From contig JACBWW010000047.1 of the NCBI GenBank assembly GCA_020086605.1, positions 2,742,363 to 2,806,362 of the forward strand: a stretch of 64,000 nt of DNA, written 5' to 3'. Numbering within the stretch: the first letter of the stretch is position 1; each line of letters begins with the position of its first letter. The notes beneath the pieces were generated by a model, which saw only the letters and a list, made by a program, of their open reading frames with translations, made no database searches and was not told the DNA's origin. Shown piece after piece: positions 1 to 13,984 of the stretch. The stretch is from Lanius collurio (Eukaryota > Chordata > Aves > Passeriformes > Laniidae). The position numbers and the translations under genes were made by a program.

Positions 1-3000
1 GGCAATCAATTGCCTATTTGCACAAGTTCATTCTGGAAACAAAATGAGGTATTTTTGTTAAGCCTGACTCCCCCTAAAATCACAAAGATGGAACAGTGCA
101 TCCTGCGCCTGATTCAGGGATGTGACACCAGACTAAGCAGGCTGAGTCCCCTGAAGCACAACATGAATTTGTGAACAGTTCAGAGATCCCATCTGCCAAG
201 CACTTTTATCTCTGAAGTTAGTAAACAGCACAGACACTCGCTGCACTTCCACTGCTTCTTATAAACTAGACTTGAAAGCCACCAAGGCTACCACACAAGT
301 ACCTGTGAAATCTGAAAGGAGGTAAAAAACAAGTCCTTTTTCTAATTTACTACACCCAACAAAAGAACAAACCTAATTCTCCACTTCTTTGAATCTTTGT
401 GAACGCAGAGGCATCCAAAGCCAGCAGGGTGGATGGCACATCCCTTATATTCTCAGGTGATACAAGTGATGAGCAGCTGATGAACAGCTTTGAAAGAAGT
501 TTGCTGCACATACAAAACAAAATCTAAGGAAACAAGAGAAAGAACATCCAAGGCTTTGGTCAGTACCCAAAATGTTGCCCCCACAGCAGCTTGAGCACAT
601 TTGGTAAGGGCACTGGAGACCAAATTATACAGTATTAACTAAAACCTTTAAAAATTCCCTTTACACCACTTTTTTTCTCTTTTCTTTTCCATGGAAGTCA
701 TCAAAATATCTACTTTGAGCACAACGGCAAATCACTGCCAATCTTGTGAGACTGAGCTACTTCTAAATTGGGAACTGTGACAGGAGAGTAGCACAGCATT
801 CAGGCTTACCTAAGGAAATGAGTCACTTCAACTAAAGCAGCAGCTATAGAATTTAATAGAATCAATTGATGTCAACTAATTAACACTTACGATCCTTATT
901 ATCAGCAGTTTTATAGAACTGTAGCCTAGATATCACTATATGAACATATAGTTAATTATCTGATGTACAAGATCAAACCCACTGTACTTCCTCCTGCCTG
1001 TATGTAACTGCTTGCTTAAGAAATTAATAGCTGACTGATTAATCAATTCTAAGGTCAAGAGACCAGTACATTATCAGAAGGGCTGACACTGTATTGAGTG
1101 AGTTGGCACTCACATTTTTAATTTGGTACTCCATTTCTTAGTTAAACTTCACTGCCTTATTTATGTAAGCCTTTTATCTTCTTGGAAAGCAGGAGCTACC
1201 TCTCCAGTATGATTTATTCTTAGAATGCAATCACTTTTACTTTTTCTTCCCATCCTTCTATCTGACACCACCGTGGCCCAAACCTCCCTTCCTGCTGCAC
1301 CTGCTATGCAGAACACAAAAACGGTGTACAACTGTTTAGCATATGCTCTGCTCACATGATAAAAAGTGGGAATGAAACCTGGCTGTTCCCATATGACAAA
1401 TTTGCTTTGCTATTTTCAGCCCCAATGATACAAGAAGAGGAGCACAAGGGTTTTTCCTGTACAGCTCCAAGTCTTACAGCTCAGCATGGCAGCACAGTAA
1501 ATAAGCTTAGAAATTGCAATGCAAAATGAGTAAAAATCAGCCAGACAAAATCTGCTTCAAGTCCTCGCTCCTACAGATGCACAAAATCACACAGGTCTCC
1601 CCTGCACACCCTTCTGCAAATATGTGAGTAACTGAGTGAGTTTCACTCTCACCAGTTTAAAAGCTTCACACTCGCGTGTCTTCTCCAGGATTAAAGTGTT
1701 ACACGCTCTGGGAGCAAGGGAAAAGTGTCAGCACAGTTTACAAACCAGAGGATGACAGTGAGACCACAGGCACTTGGCTTTACATCCTAAGGGGTGGAGC
1801 AGCTGGGAAACGAGCCCCATAAAGGCCACGCACCAGTGACACCTCACACTGGAGGCAGCAGCAATGTTCCCTGCAAGAGGCCATTCCCAGCCACTGACAA
1901 AGCAGGTGAGACAGCTCTCAGCTCTCCCCCGGGATGGCTGCAGCCCCTCACTGCTACTGACAGGACTAGGCAGCCTGCCACAGCAGCTTACCTGACCTCC
2001 TGCTTCCAGGAATGCTGCTCCAGGTAAATATGACAAAGGAAAGAGCCGTAGTTTCTGGGAGGGCAGGATCCCACCAAGTCAGTGACCTTTCCAAAAGCAC
2101 AAAGGCACGTCCCTCTTCTGCTTCCAGCCCAATCCCATAAAGCTTTTTACACACACTTAAGCTCATCTTTCCACTTTAAAGCACTTAGGATGAACTTTAA
2201 GCACCATCTTATGTACCATGGAAGTTTCCTAAGGTGCCTCTAGAGAGCCTGGTCCTTGCCTGCTTGTGGAATTGGGCTGGGCTGGCATTTAAAGAACAAT
2301 GCTTCACACCAGAAGGATTGTCATTAATTGAACCATCCAAAACTGTCCAAACACAGCTAATCAAATGCACTCAGATCTGATCAAAGTTGTTCCCAAAATT
2401 AACTCCCTAAATCCCATTTTGATCCTTTCAGCCACCTTCTAGCATGAGAGTTCCACACAGGCTACTCTCTAACATCCTGCATCCCAATCCCATGGACAGT
2501 GATACAGAGCCCATCCCCTGGAGATGGTAGGACCCTCAGTGGAGACACCCCAACATGTGTTTCACACAGGTACATGCTCAGCCCCGAAATCAGGTTCTCC
2601 CTTTCCATGGGGGCACCCCACTTCCAGAAGAAAAAAGCGATATGTAGTTACTAATTGCTCTAATTTATTACTGTGTGCCAGTTCACTCACAGCATCATTT
2701 AAGCCCAGGTTAGGAGCCAGATTGCTAAATAAGCTTTAATCATAATAGTCTTGAAAGAACAAAAGGCAGGAAGAGAGGAGCCATTTTGCCTTCATCTGTC
2801 TTCTCTTGTTGCCAAAGCCCTCTCAGACGGTTCTCCCATTTATCACTTGGATAGCGATCGTTAGCTCTTCTCATTCCAGCTCCTACAGACTGATGATGGT
2901 TGTTAGACTTTTTATTTACTTTTTTCTCTAACTACGCACAGAGTTAGGGCTGTAATAACTCCTGTTCTTTTATAAAAGTTCTCATTTAAAAGGGAAGTAC

Positions 3001-4867
3001 TGAAAATGGTATACAACCCCACACAGTCTGTACAGAGACATGCCCCTGGATAATGAACACACGAGGAGATTTTAAAGCAAAATGTAAGCACTCAAATACT
3101 CCAAGTCCTGTTTACAAAAACTGCATTCTACTCTCATAGCATTTCAATTATCTTATTAAAAGCACACCTCAAACCATGTCATTCTGGGGTTAGAATTGCA
3201 GTTGTTTGCTCAAACACACGAAGTATTAGGCTCCAAAAAACATATGAAATGTGTCATCTGGACCACAGGCTACATGGCTATCATCCCTCATCATGGGCAG
3301 TGATGTAACTATTCACCTGGTTACTCCCAACTTTATGGGACCAGCACAGGGTCCAGGCAGCCACAAGTGGCCCATGGCCACAAGAGCCACCCCCAGAATT
3401 CCCACAGCAGAGTCTGCTGGGTGGGACTCAGGGAAAGAAGATTTTGCTCCCCAAAATGAAATTGCCTTGATTTGCCTTCTGGAGGAAGCACTGCCACCAC
3501 CTCACCTTTCCCTGCCTGGGGACATCCAAGGGGCAGAGAAGGATCATCTCCTCTTCCCCTTTCAGCAGTGCCACAGATCCAGTCCTGCTCATTTATTCCC
3601 TCACTGCCAAACACAAACCAGCCAGAGTATTTGGGAATTCTTGCAGAATACTTCCACATACAAAATGCAGAACAAGAAGAAAGGATCCTTTTCCAAAGCC
3701 TGATTTCTCACATGGGATTTCCATTTACAAGCACACAATTGGTTTTTTTCTCCATTTTGAAAAGGTGCCTTCTCAGTTTCAGCTTACTTTCAAAGACCAC
3801 TTGCTTCTCAGTTTTGAAAAACATCTGGATGACCATTTCAAGACCTTAAAATTTTTCATTTCATTTCCATGTAAAAAAGAAAGATACAGAGAAGCAGGAT
3901 GAGAGGGGGAGGGGGGGAGAGAAATAACAGTTTATTTTAAGCTAAGGCAGTGTGAAAACTCAGCTGTTAGGAGCAAAAAATAAAAATACAATAAGAGCAG
4001 TTTTCTTCCAGAGAACTTACACCAAACATATTTCCAGTAGAAAGTTACTAATGTGAAAAAGTTTGACCAGCTCTAGATATAACAGATATAACTGGCCTAA
4101 GTGAATGAACAGATCTTTGACACTACTTTATTCATGGCCACAAAAATACAGGAGCTGAACACTCACCACCTTTAGCATCCAACCCACCCCTTCTCATCAA
4201 AAAGCATCTAATCTGTCAAAAAAAAAAATACTCTCTAAGCTGAAAACTGCTGACTTACATTTGTTCAGCTAATGTCCAATTATTATTACATGAAACTCCA
4301 CATGGAAAAAAAAAAAGTCTACTAAGAAAGCTAATGAGAATTGAGTACTTTACAAGAAAGTTACCTAAGCATAAAGTCAACTGGATATTACACTGGTATT
4401 CAAATCCAGGGGTACCAACAAGGGAAAAGCTGGCATTCATGCAGGAATGAGTTCTCAGACATAAAGGAATAGAGTGAGACAAAATCTTCCCCAAGTCCAT
4501 TCTCATCATTCCAACTTTAGTTTTTCCCTAAACATGCATTTTAACACAACACCAAGCTTTTCATACAGTATTTGAAAACAGTTTCCTGTGCATCACTTTG
4601 AACTGAAACTTTTGCAAATTCGTATTTGGGAGAGGAAATAGAGATTTGTAGTGGGAGAGGGGGAAATGGGAGCACAAGGTGCAGCCCCCCCCCTCCCTTG
4701 CAGCCCCAAATTGCTGAGGATTAGAGATGCATGACAAGACACAGGGTTCAGCCTCCCTGCAGCCTCCTGTCCTACACAAATGAGAGGGGCAGCAAATTGT
4801 GACATTGCTTACTGTGCACGACTTATTTAATTTTGATTTTTTCCTTGATTATAAGATTAATGAAAGC
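1..4867. other. Non-coding sequence, nothing recognised
   Basis: All open frames here are short (up to 150 codons) and lack domains, codon bias or paired splice signals. At 840-1080 there is an AT-rich stretch with several TAAT and ATTAAT motifs, including a CAATTGATG and a CTAATTAACAC string, which could be regulatory but is weak evidence. A purine and G-rich tract lies at about 3898-3925. No interspersed repeat was recognised. Confidence 0.6.
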
Positions 4868-4956
4868 CTCTGCTGCACTTCAGTGCAGACAGATTTCACT
4901 GTTCTTCTCTTGCTCTGCTGAACTTCAGTGCAGACAGATTTCACTGTTCTTCTCTT
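4868..4956. repeat. Tandem duplication, 45-bp unit, two copies
   Basis: Two adjacent copies begin with CTCTGCTG at 4868 and 4913 and run through the same TTCAGTGCAGACAG and TTCACTGTTCTTCTCTT strings. I see one mismatch (C versus A just after CTCTGCTG). The near-identity suggests a recent local slippage or replication event. No coding or regulatory role can be assigned. Confidence 0.9.
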
Positions 4957-5169
4957 CACCATATTCAGCCACAAAGCCACACTAATTACTCTGACAGGAT
5001 AATAGGAGGAAAAAAGAAAGGGATACAGGCAAACACACACATATTCCTAGTGAGCCGTCATGGGTAAAAGAGGGCTACAGCCCCCTGGCTCAGTCAGTCC
5101 TATTGACACAACAAAGGAGCTTCTGGCCTAGCAGCACAGAGCAAAAACTGTGGATGCAGAGAGCAGAAT

Positions 5170-5203
5170 GGGGAGGGGGAGAAAAGGAAGAAAGAAAAGG
5201 AAG
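5170..5203 (+). repeat. Polypurine tract, 34 bases
   Basis: This is an uninterrupted run of A and G, starting GGGGAGGGGG and passing into GAAAAGGAAGAAAG repeats. Long homopurine stretches can form triplex DNA and are common in vertebrate non-coding DNA. No function is implied. Confidence 0.8.
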
Positions 5204-7600
5204 TAACACTCATTCTTGTGTTGTGAGGTCCTTACTATGCAAAGCTTTCATGCTGCAAAGAAAAGTGCTATTGAGAGAAGGTGCAGGGGACCAAAATGCT
5301 GGGAGGCAAACAAGTAAACATGCAGCAGCACCCGCTGTGAGGGGCCTGGGACCCCTGCAAACACAGAAATCACTCAGCAAGCCAGATGCTGGGAGAGGCA
5401 GCTATTCCAAATTAATGAAATAACCACTTCCTTGGCAGACTTGGTCTATATTCTGCTGCTATCAGGCTGTAGGTGCACACCACCTCCAAGCACCTTGCAC
5501 AGGGCAGACACACGTTGCAGCCACTGCAAGATGGATCATGCATTCAGTTTTCCTGTACACACTGTAATGTTCAGGCAGTCACCAAAATTACACCTACTTA
5601 GCAGTTAAAAGAGGAGAAAAATTGAACTGAGAGTGAAAACACTTCAGCTGGACAGGAAGGAATGTTGGCAGGGCAGCCCTGGCTGCAGGCAGCTCCAGCT
5701 GAGCACCCCATGAGAGGATTTACCTCTTGCTGGCTCCAGATAGAAACCTGTCCTTGCCATAGTCCTGGGAAATTACCAACTCCAAACACTGCAATTTAAC
5801 ACAGGCACTGACAATAGCTACTGGTTATCTCCCTTGCCAGTAGGAAAAATCACGAGTAACTCGCTTTCCTCAATTCTCTGAACTTGCATTTGGAGCCCCA
5901 ACAACACAGGTGAAAACACCTCATGCTCTCAGGTGCTTTGATCACTGAAGGTTTCCCCATAGCAGTGAACACCAGGACAGATCTGCATGTACAAGGAGCT
6001 CCCAATCAGTTAAATAAAATAGCATTTCAGTAGTTTTATACATTTTTTCTATTGGATAAAACACTGAGAAATGTCAGCCACACAAAACACTGTGCATATT
6101 TTTCCTGGGTCCAGCTCACAGTAAATCAAAGGCATTGTGTATAGGTAAGGACCCTAAGCCTTACAGCTTAGACCACATTTGTAACAAGTACTACTTGGGT
6201 TACGAAGAGTTTCACCCAAAAATCTCAAAACACTCTGTGAACACAAGAAAACCTCATTTTTATCCCAGTTTGGCAAAAGTCATGAGGCAAAGTGCAAAGG
6301 AGATATTTCTTTTTGGAGAGGGGAAACCCCTAACCAGTGGTCAAGAAATGAGATGAAATTCTAACCCAGGTCTCCCCCATCTTAACATGCTCTTACTGGA
6401 GCCTCACCACTCCCTAAGCCCCTGAGAGTCACACCTTTAGATCACTTTGGAAATGCATCTGGTACATCACCCCCCAAAACATGCAGCATTTATCTCCTGT
6501 TCCTAAAATCCTGTTATCTTCACAAATAACAATTAGACACTTTCAGCACCAACAAAGAAGGCATATTTTCTGGCTCTCCTGTTAATTATATTTTAAAAAT
6601 ACATAAACTGTAGTCATGGGAATACAAAAAAGGGGCAGGAGAGGAAGCTTTGTTACAATACCCACATTTTGACACCCTAACAGACACAAACTAAATGATT
6701 TTGTCCTTCCCAGCAAGTTTCATTCAATTAGCTTCACCACTGAGTTCAAAAGGTGATTACTTGAGACCTATTCTAGTTTATGGAATTGCAGTCCCTCTAT
6801 GATGTATGCAAAGACACGGGGAAATCTTAGATTAAAGCTCAGCTGCCTTGGCTAAATATTGAAAGAAGAAAAGCAGGGAGGCAAGGGAAGGAGGAAGGCA
6901 TTTGGCATTCAGATCTCCTCCACGGTGAAACAATTAATTTTCCACTCTGTGATGAGATGACCGACACAGTGGTGCAGCACATGCATAAATACTTGTCTAT
7001 CAGCACTCAAAACCTCAGGCAGGAGAGCTCCAAAACAGGTCCTCAACATGTACTGTCAGTAATGCCTCAAAGACCTTGAGTGGTGACTGCTGCACACAAA
7101 AGCTGATCCTTTTTACCACGTTTTTAAAATTACTACTCTTCTTTTCAGACTAATAGCTCCCCCCCCCTGCTCTTAATGGGAGGGGAGCATACACTTCTGG
7201 GTGCTTTTCAACAAATCAGTCACTTGGGATGCTGAGGGCACTCCTTCATCCTGGGCTAAGGAGCAGAAAGACAATGAAGATAAATGCAAAACAAACTTAG
7301 GAGTGATGCTCCCAACCCTTTTGCTGATCCCTTGCAAGAGGCTCACTCTGCCTGCCCACGCAGCTCCAGACGAAGCCAGGCACAGAGTACCAACAGCTGC
7401 CTCCAGCATTGCCCCGGGGTCTCTGACACTCTGCTTGTATCAGGACAGATTCCCACGTACTCAGGAACCAGAGACATTTCAAGGGTTCATTTGGTCTGGA
7501 ATCTCAGCCCCAAGTTTGCAGATTTCCAAAGAACTATCTTGCCTAGAAATGGGAAGATGTATTTATCTGTCAGCAAGGACAGCCAAGCAGAACAAGAATG

Positions 7601-7680
7601 AAAACAAACTAAAGCAACAAAAAAACCCAAGACAAAACAAACAAACAGACATTCAAAACAAACCCAAAACCATCCAATCC
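7601..7680 (+). repeat. A/C-rich low-complexity tract
   Basis: This tract is built from AAACAAAC, AACCCAAA and similar words, with few other bases. Similar tracts occur at 12408-12468, 23628-23687 and 36457-36498, and a G/T version lies at 58021-58105. Their origin is unclear. They may be degenerate poly(A)-like tails or plain low-complexity DNA. Confidence 0.7.
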
Positions 7681-10346
7681 TGACTATATCTTGAAAAAAA
7701 CAGGAGCAAAGTAAATTTTCATGTCTTCCAGGCTTCATGAACTGCCCCCAGGTAACACTTGGTGCCTGTACATACAGGTTTCCCACTGTATCCCTCCAGC
7801 ACCTTCCAGACTTTTTTTAAGCAAGAATCCAGACCTTCAGCCACATTCAGACCCTCTTCAAAACACCTCTCAGGCACAAGAGCCCCAGCTGCCAAGAGCT
7901 GCTGTCCCAGAGCAGCACTCCAAGCCCAGCCCTGATTCCCATCTGGAGCCTCACACCAGCCCAGACGAGCCCCCCTCCTGAGCTCCAGCCCACAGCAGCT
8001 TTACAGGTTTCTTTAGGCAGGACTAGCCAGGCAGCTCCTGTTAACTTTTAGTGGCTTTGCTCTGTTCCTGACTTGCCCACGCCCCACAGCCCGTGCTTTT
8101 CAAGATGTCATTGCAATCACACCTTGCAGCACCAGCGCACACCACCACTGAAGGGCCCGAACAATCCAATCCCCTCCACTTCAGAAGGGGATGTTTCCCA
8201 CTCCCACTGTGACTATCCATAAACACTCACAGGTGTGGGATGGCACCCTGGGGAAGCTGTTTCAGCTCGGGCTGCCCTACACATCCCCCTTCTGTGAGGG
8301 CAGCACAGCCCCTCCTGTGCTATGCACATCACCCCAGAGCAGCAGTCCTGAGCCTTCGACACAACACAGCCACTCCAAAATAAGAATTAAAATTAAACAA
8401 TCCAAAATAACCTATACTAGCAGACATGAGTTGTCCTTTCATTGACTCTCAATTTTCTCACAAGGATGCACAGTAAGCACACAGGTGAATAATGCACCAA
8501 CTGCATGTCAAATGGTCTCTCACCCAGAACACATAATACTGCTATGAACTGCAGGACTTTTGCACCAACAAATTATTTAAAATCTGAACAGCTCATCACA
8601 AACACAGCAGCCTGACTCAATGGCAGATGCACTTTTTATTTAATCAGTTCTGTTAAGGCACATGCAATGTTAAAAGCAACAGATAATTACATAAATGACA
8701 GTAATACCACACTAGGTGAAAAGGTGCCACTTAACTGTATCAGTAATACAAATTATGGTTCCAGTATCCTTGTTTTACAGATATCTTTGTCTTTGCTTTT
8801 ATAGTTTCTGCTTTTTGTGGAAATTTGTTTCTACTTTCTTTGTTCAGGTGTAAGAAATTCAGCATCATATAATCAGAGGGGAAAAAAGCTTGAAAAATAC
8901 ACCTGCTTACAGGTATTTGACTCTACTACCTGCTCCCACTTCTTTCCCCTGGAAGGTTTTGCCCAAGTCAAATAGAATAAGCACATCTAATTTTCATTAC
9001 AAAAAATATCCCTTACCTCATGGCTACAAAAAAAAAAGATCACCAAGGTAACAGATATGTCAGGATTCTTACCATGGCAAATACAGCATGTGTAATCTAA
9101 AGTGCATCCAAAATATCTCCTCTAAGTACATCTGCCTTTCTTTACAGCATGGTAACTTTGCTTACTGAAGTAGCACTGCACTTTTGGGCTGTTGCACACT
9201 CAAGAGCTTTCCTGAAGGAACTGGCCCACTTATCCAGAAGTTTCCTTTCACACTTGCACTTTATAAAACAGATGAAAACATTAAGTAGAACTGGAAAGCA
9301 GGTAGCAAAAGGTATTTGAAAGCTATCTCAAAGCCACCAGCAATAGCAATCTATTGAACAGGCATTTGTAACAAATGCAGACTGTGGAAAGCTTAGGAAA
9401 AGGGGAAGAAGCAGATGAGAGATGCAGTCCACAGAATGAAGTTGGGACTGCCTGAACACATTTCAGTGATCATCTTGCCAATATAAATATGGAGTTTTAG
9501 TCGTTTAAAGAGAAAGTCTAGCATTTCTAAATTGTGTTCTAAATTCTAACTGTATTTCAAAAAAAAAACCCCTCATCTGAGAAGTGCAAGCTGCCATGAG
9601 TAACACCCATACACACCCTGGGAGCATACAGGGTACTGTGATTTCTGCTACCTCTTACACACTTGAGAGTGAAATGGAAACAGAAGCAGACTTGGTGACA
9701 GCTTTCTCTACATGCAGCAGAGGGGCAAATCCATGAGATGTAATCACACATGGTGAAGGCCACATTAGGTCAGAGGCAAAGGAGAAGAAATATCTGCACC
9801 TTAAACATCCCTGAGGATCTGCTAAGATACAGTGTCCCAACACAGGGGATGGCCACCACAATGTCTGCATGGTAACAATTTCCCTTTTGCAGAGCATTCA
9901 CTGTGGAGAGTTGCAGGAGAAACCACCTCTTGAAGGATTAAGATGCCATGAAAGAAGTCTAGCCACACAGAGTTGGTAAATTCAGGGAGTGACTGTGCAC
10001 CTTGACCAGATGACTTTCACCCTGGGGACCCAAGACATAAACACACACAGGCTATCAAATAAAAGACAAGTTTCTCCCCCATCTTCAAGGCTAGACTACA
10101 TTGTGCCAGACACATCCTATTTGTCCAGATGGGAATTTTTGGATTGTGCAGTGTGCATCTATGCTGAGAGCTTCCCAGAGCCCCCAAGGGCTGCAAGGAA
10201 GTGGGTGGGTACTGCACCCACATCAGTCTGGGGCACATGTCAGGCACCAGCTACACAGAGCCAGTAAGAGCTCTCCTCAATCCCCTGAGCAGCACCTTCA
10301 AAATGTACTCTCATATATTTGCATTAAAAACAAAGGAAAACAAGTT

Positions 10347-10380
10347 AAAAAAAAGAAAAAAAAAAAAAAAAACAGAAAAA
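10347..10380 (+). repeat. A-rich tract
   Basis: This is a nearly pure A tract broken by single G and C bases, directly upstream of a GATA microsatellite. It could be the remains of a retroposon poly(A) tail, but no retroposon body is recognisable to its left. Confidence 0.75.
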
Positions 10381-10406
10381 ATAATAAGGAAATATATAGA
10401 TAATAC

Positions 10407-10474
<68 letters not shown>
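10407..10474 (+). repeat. (AGAT)17 microsatellite
   Basis: The tetranucleotide AGAT repeats 17 times without interruption over 68 bp. Its length and purity make it very likely polymorphic between individuals. Minus-strand frames through it read as a leucine, serine, isoleucine and tyrosine repeat, which is an artefact of the repeat and not a protein. Confidence 0.97.
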
Positions 10475-11249
10475 GTAAATGCAGGAAAAACTGAGTAGAG
10501 AAAACAGGGCCAATGGGAGACCCCTGCATCGTGGTCAGTGCCCAGGCAGGAGCTCAGGGATGCAGGAAGAAGGCATTTCAGCTGCCCATATGTGCAGCAT
10601 GCCATGCTGCACAGAAAAGGAACATCCACAGCCAAGGATCTGCAGAGAAATATCGGGGCAGTTAAGTATGCAAATATTTTGCTGTTGACAAAGGAAGTTA
10701 TAGGGTACTTTTTCACTGGTTTTGCTTGTGCCTCTCTTTAGGGACATAAAAAGCAATACTACAAGCCTCACCATCACATTTGACACTGTAAGACTACAAG
10801 CATGCACAAATGCATGTATGTGTACTCCCAACATACTTTCCCCCTATTCAGAAATGAAGTGCCACTTTTAAATATTTCCACTTTACTTGCTTTGAATTGC
10901 CGGAGATCAAATGAGTCAATTAAATGCTGTGTCTTTTTTGTGTGGAGGCAAGATGAAGGTAATTTGCTGCTCAGTGCATCTGTTTCCTCATCAGCACAGT
11001 AAGGACCAGGCTAATTAGGAGAGGAAAACAATATGGTCATATGGATAGGCCAGATTGCCTGTCACTCAGCTATTCAGCAGCCAGGCTGTGTTATGAGGAC
11101 AGCAAACAGATGAGGAGTCTTCATCTCCTTCCTCACCATGCCTTGGGAAAAAACAAAACAAAACAAACTACTTCAAGCACTCAGATGTTTACCTGAATAT
11201 TTTTAGCATTAATCCCAAAGGTTCCTCCCCAAATCCTGTTGTCAGTTAT

Positions 11250-11520
11250 GTGCCCATGATGAACGCTGCTGCTCTTTGCTCTGGCAAAGATCCAAGGTGC
11301 CAAGGGCTCTCCGAGGGGCTCAGCCCCAAGGTGGGCGAGCAAGGACCTCGGCCCATGCCATGGAAAGCACGGCAGAGCTGCAGCACTGGCACAGAGAACG
11401 TGTTACCCCTGTGTGATGCCAAGGCACCATTCCAGTTCCCCCTCCTGCCGACTGGAAACCCGCACTGCCCGGCATTGCTCCGCTTCCCGTCGGACTCGGG
11501 GCGAGTGAAGGGCCTGCTCC
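11250..11520. promoter_or_regulatory. Small CpG-dense patch
   Basis: CpG is rare across the neighbouring kilobases, but this patch has over a dozen, including about eight within roughly 65 bp at 11445-11510. It is shorter and weaker than the islands at 39.2 and 51.9 kb. It could be a minor or alternative promoter, a methylation-free enhancer, or a GC-biased remnant. Open frames run on both strands, up to 105 codons, with no recognised domain. Confidence 0.3.
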
Positions 11521-12407
11521 CAGACCTCCTCATGCAGCAAATGGGAAAGCACCCATCTGGGGGATGACTGGGTTTTAAAGCACCAAAATTTTCACACTTT
11601 CTGCCTCCCTACTGCCTCCCACACCGACATTTTTTAAAAATGTATGTTTGGAAAACAACTGAAAATTATAAGAAGCAGTACGTGATCAAGAACCATCTAA
11701 AAAGCTGTTGTTGCTACTCTGCTCTCCAGAAAATTCCTAAATATTTTCCTTTATTTTTAGTTTCAAAAGATTCAGTTAGCCATATGACCTCATTCCCGAA
11801 GCCCTCTAACTCTGAAACACTGCAGAATCACAGATCCCAACTCAACAATCATGTGGGGAGTACCCTGATTCCGCTTTAAATCACCAATCCTGAATCTCAT
11901 GTCAAAAGTTATTTTCTTACCAAACTGAAAACATGCAAGTGCATAAGAAAAACAACTTTAAGGAGAGAAGGTAGAGATAAGTAATTCCAAGTCACTCACA
12001 CGCAATCCCACCACAGCATTTCTGTTTATTAGGAGAAGATATGGAATATCAGAGGAAGTTCATTTATTCACTGGCCTGTATTATCAAGCAGCACCAGACA
12101 TTGCATTTACCACATCCAAGCTTTATTTGCTACTACAAAATGAAATGGTAGAGGGGACAGAAAACAAGTTAACAGATCAAGCATATCATGAAGGCAATCA
12201 GCCTAAGCAAGGGCTTTCACATGTCCCTGTCAGGCACCATGAGACACAGACTGAGTGCCCCATGCTGCAAACACAACTTCTTGTTAAAAAAAAAAATATT
12301 GTATTTACTTTGAAGTGTATTCCTGGCACATCTCTGGTTTTACACTGACCAGAAACACACCAATAAAGTCTGCTCCTCAAACAGGGAATAATTTAGCAGA
12401 TTTTGCT

Positions 12408-12468
12408 AAAAAAAAAAGCAACCACAAACAAACAAACCAACCCAAAACAACAACAACAAAACCCAACC
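12408..12468 (+). repeat. A/C-rich low-complexity tract
   Basis: An A run passes into CAAACAAACAAACC and ACAACAACAAAACCC words. It belongs to the same loose class as the tracts at 7601, 23628 and 36457. Confidence 0.7.
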
Positions 12469-13984
12469 ATGAAAACCTCCACGAAACCCAGAATAGATGC
12501 TAAATGGAGTCCAACCTTATTTGCACAGCAGGGAGGATAGGTTCACTTAGAAGCCATCTAAAAATACTACCAGTGAGCATCTTATTGCCTTAGCCCAAAA
12601 TGAGACAACTTTCATCCCAGTTTTTGGCATATATCCCACACATGGCTTTGACCCAAAGGCTTTGCTTAAACTGAAGGAGCTCTTTGCACCCATTCAGAGG
12701 GCTACAAATTTTGGGATTAGTCACCAATTCATCCAGATCCATAAACAGACATCTAAAAACATGGATCAGGCTGCAGAGCTCCCTCTGAACTTCAAGTCTT
12801 TATCCTTGCATCCTTAGCAGACCTCACAGAAATTGCATTTCTTCCTCACTAACTCTTCACATCATTATTTACCAAAAGCCTGCAACAAATCCAACCCCTC
12901 AAACAGGTGAATGTTATCTGTGAAGGGAGAGGGGACAGTAATTGAGATCAGCTATGCTTACACATAGTAACAAAGGGGAAAATAAATAAGTAATTAGTCA
13001 GTATGCCATGTAATTCCTTTAACCACAGCTTTATACCACAAAAATGAGGGCTGAAACTGCAACTCATCTTTCCACGCCTTGAAACCACTTTAATTGTTCT
13101 AAGTGTCTAAGTCTTGGAACTGTCCAAATGGCATAACCAAATTTAGCCAACTATGCAGAAAATGCCAGTGGCTGGAATGGCAAACCAGGCTATTTGCTTC
13201 ATTATGCAAATCCAGGCAATTATCCATGTCCACCCCAAGAACAGATACTTCACAGGGCAGTCATGACTCAGATGAAAGGGGAGGACAGGGTGATGTGGAG
13301 GACTGGCTTGTGACCAACAGGGACCCTTGCCCTGCTCACAGGGCCCACCAAAGCTTTGCCACCAGTGCTTTGAACAAACCACACCCAAAAACTCCATCAG
13401 GGCAACCACAGGCTGATTCCACCTCAGCATTCAACTCTCCCCTCGCTAACTCCCTGCCCCACAAAAGCCCACCCACTGCAAAGATGCAGGCACCCTAATT
13501 CCCAGGGATAGGTGCTGAGTGGTGAAGCTGGGGGCTGGCACTGCTATAATTACTTTATCACAGTAATTGTAACAGACCACAAGCACCCAGACAGAGCCAA
13601 ACTAGCCACAAAGTCACTACACTGTGGTTTTGGCTAGAAAAAAATAGAAGAAAGTCACCTCTGCAGTAAGTAAGGAAAAAAAAGTAACTAGTTCCAAGCT
13701 GGCAAACTATTACATCTGAAAAACCAGAGATGGGCACATGGCTTCACTTTGACCAATTAAACTGAGGGGTCTAAGTCTTGAGAGAAAACCTTGGAAATTT
13801 CAGCAATGATGTGCATTAAACAAAAAAAAACCTCTAAACTGCAAATAGCAACCAACCAAAGGGAGAGCTTGAGTTTTAAAAGACACCTTAAGTCCAGCCA
13901 ACAATGAAAGCATTTAAATTCTGGCAGCTTCAGAACTAAGAGCCAGCATGAATTTAGATCCCTAGAAATATTCAAAGTCTTTCA

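Larger units (their letters stand above)
4957..10346. other. Non-coding sequence with low-complexity tracts
   Basis: No gene or interspersed repeat is recognisable. A 34-base pure purine run lies at 5170-5203. A C9 run lies at about 7159-7167. An A/C-rich tract lies at 7601-7680. The 160-codon frame at 7201-7683 is open mainly because it runs into that A/C tract, where stop codons are rare, and it has no domain. Confidence 0.55.
10475..13984. other. Non-coding sequence
   Basis: No gene is supported. Around 10880-10945 the sequence has an ATCAAATGAGTCAATTAAATG string combining AP-1-like and homeodomain-like sites. This may be a small regulatory block. A local CpG-dense patch (about 11250-11520) and an A/C-rich tract (12408-12468) are listed separately. 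The remaining sequence shows nothing recognisable. Confidence 0.5.

Noticed and set aside
10298..10716. Minus-strand frames rich in Leu, Ser, Ile and Tyr repeats
   Set aside because: These are the (AGAT)n microsatellite and poly(A) tract read through in three frames, not a repeat protein.
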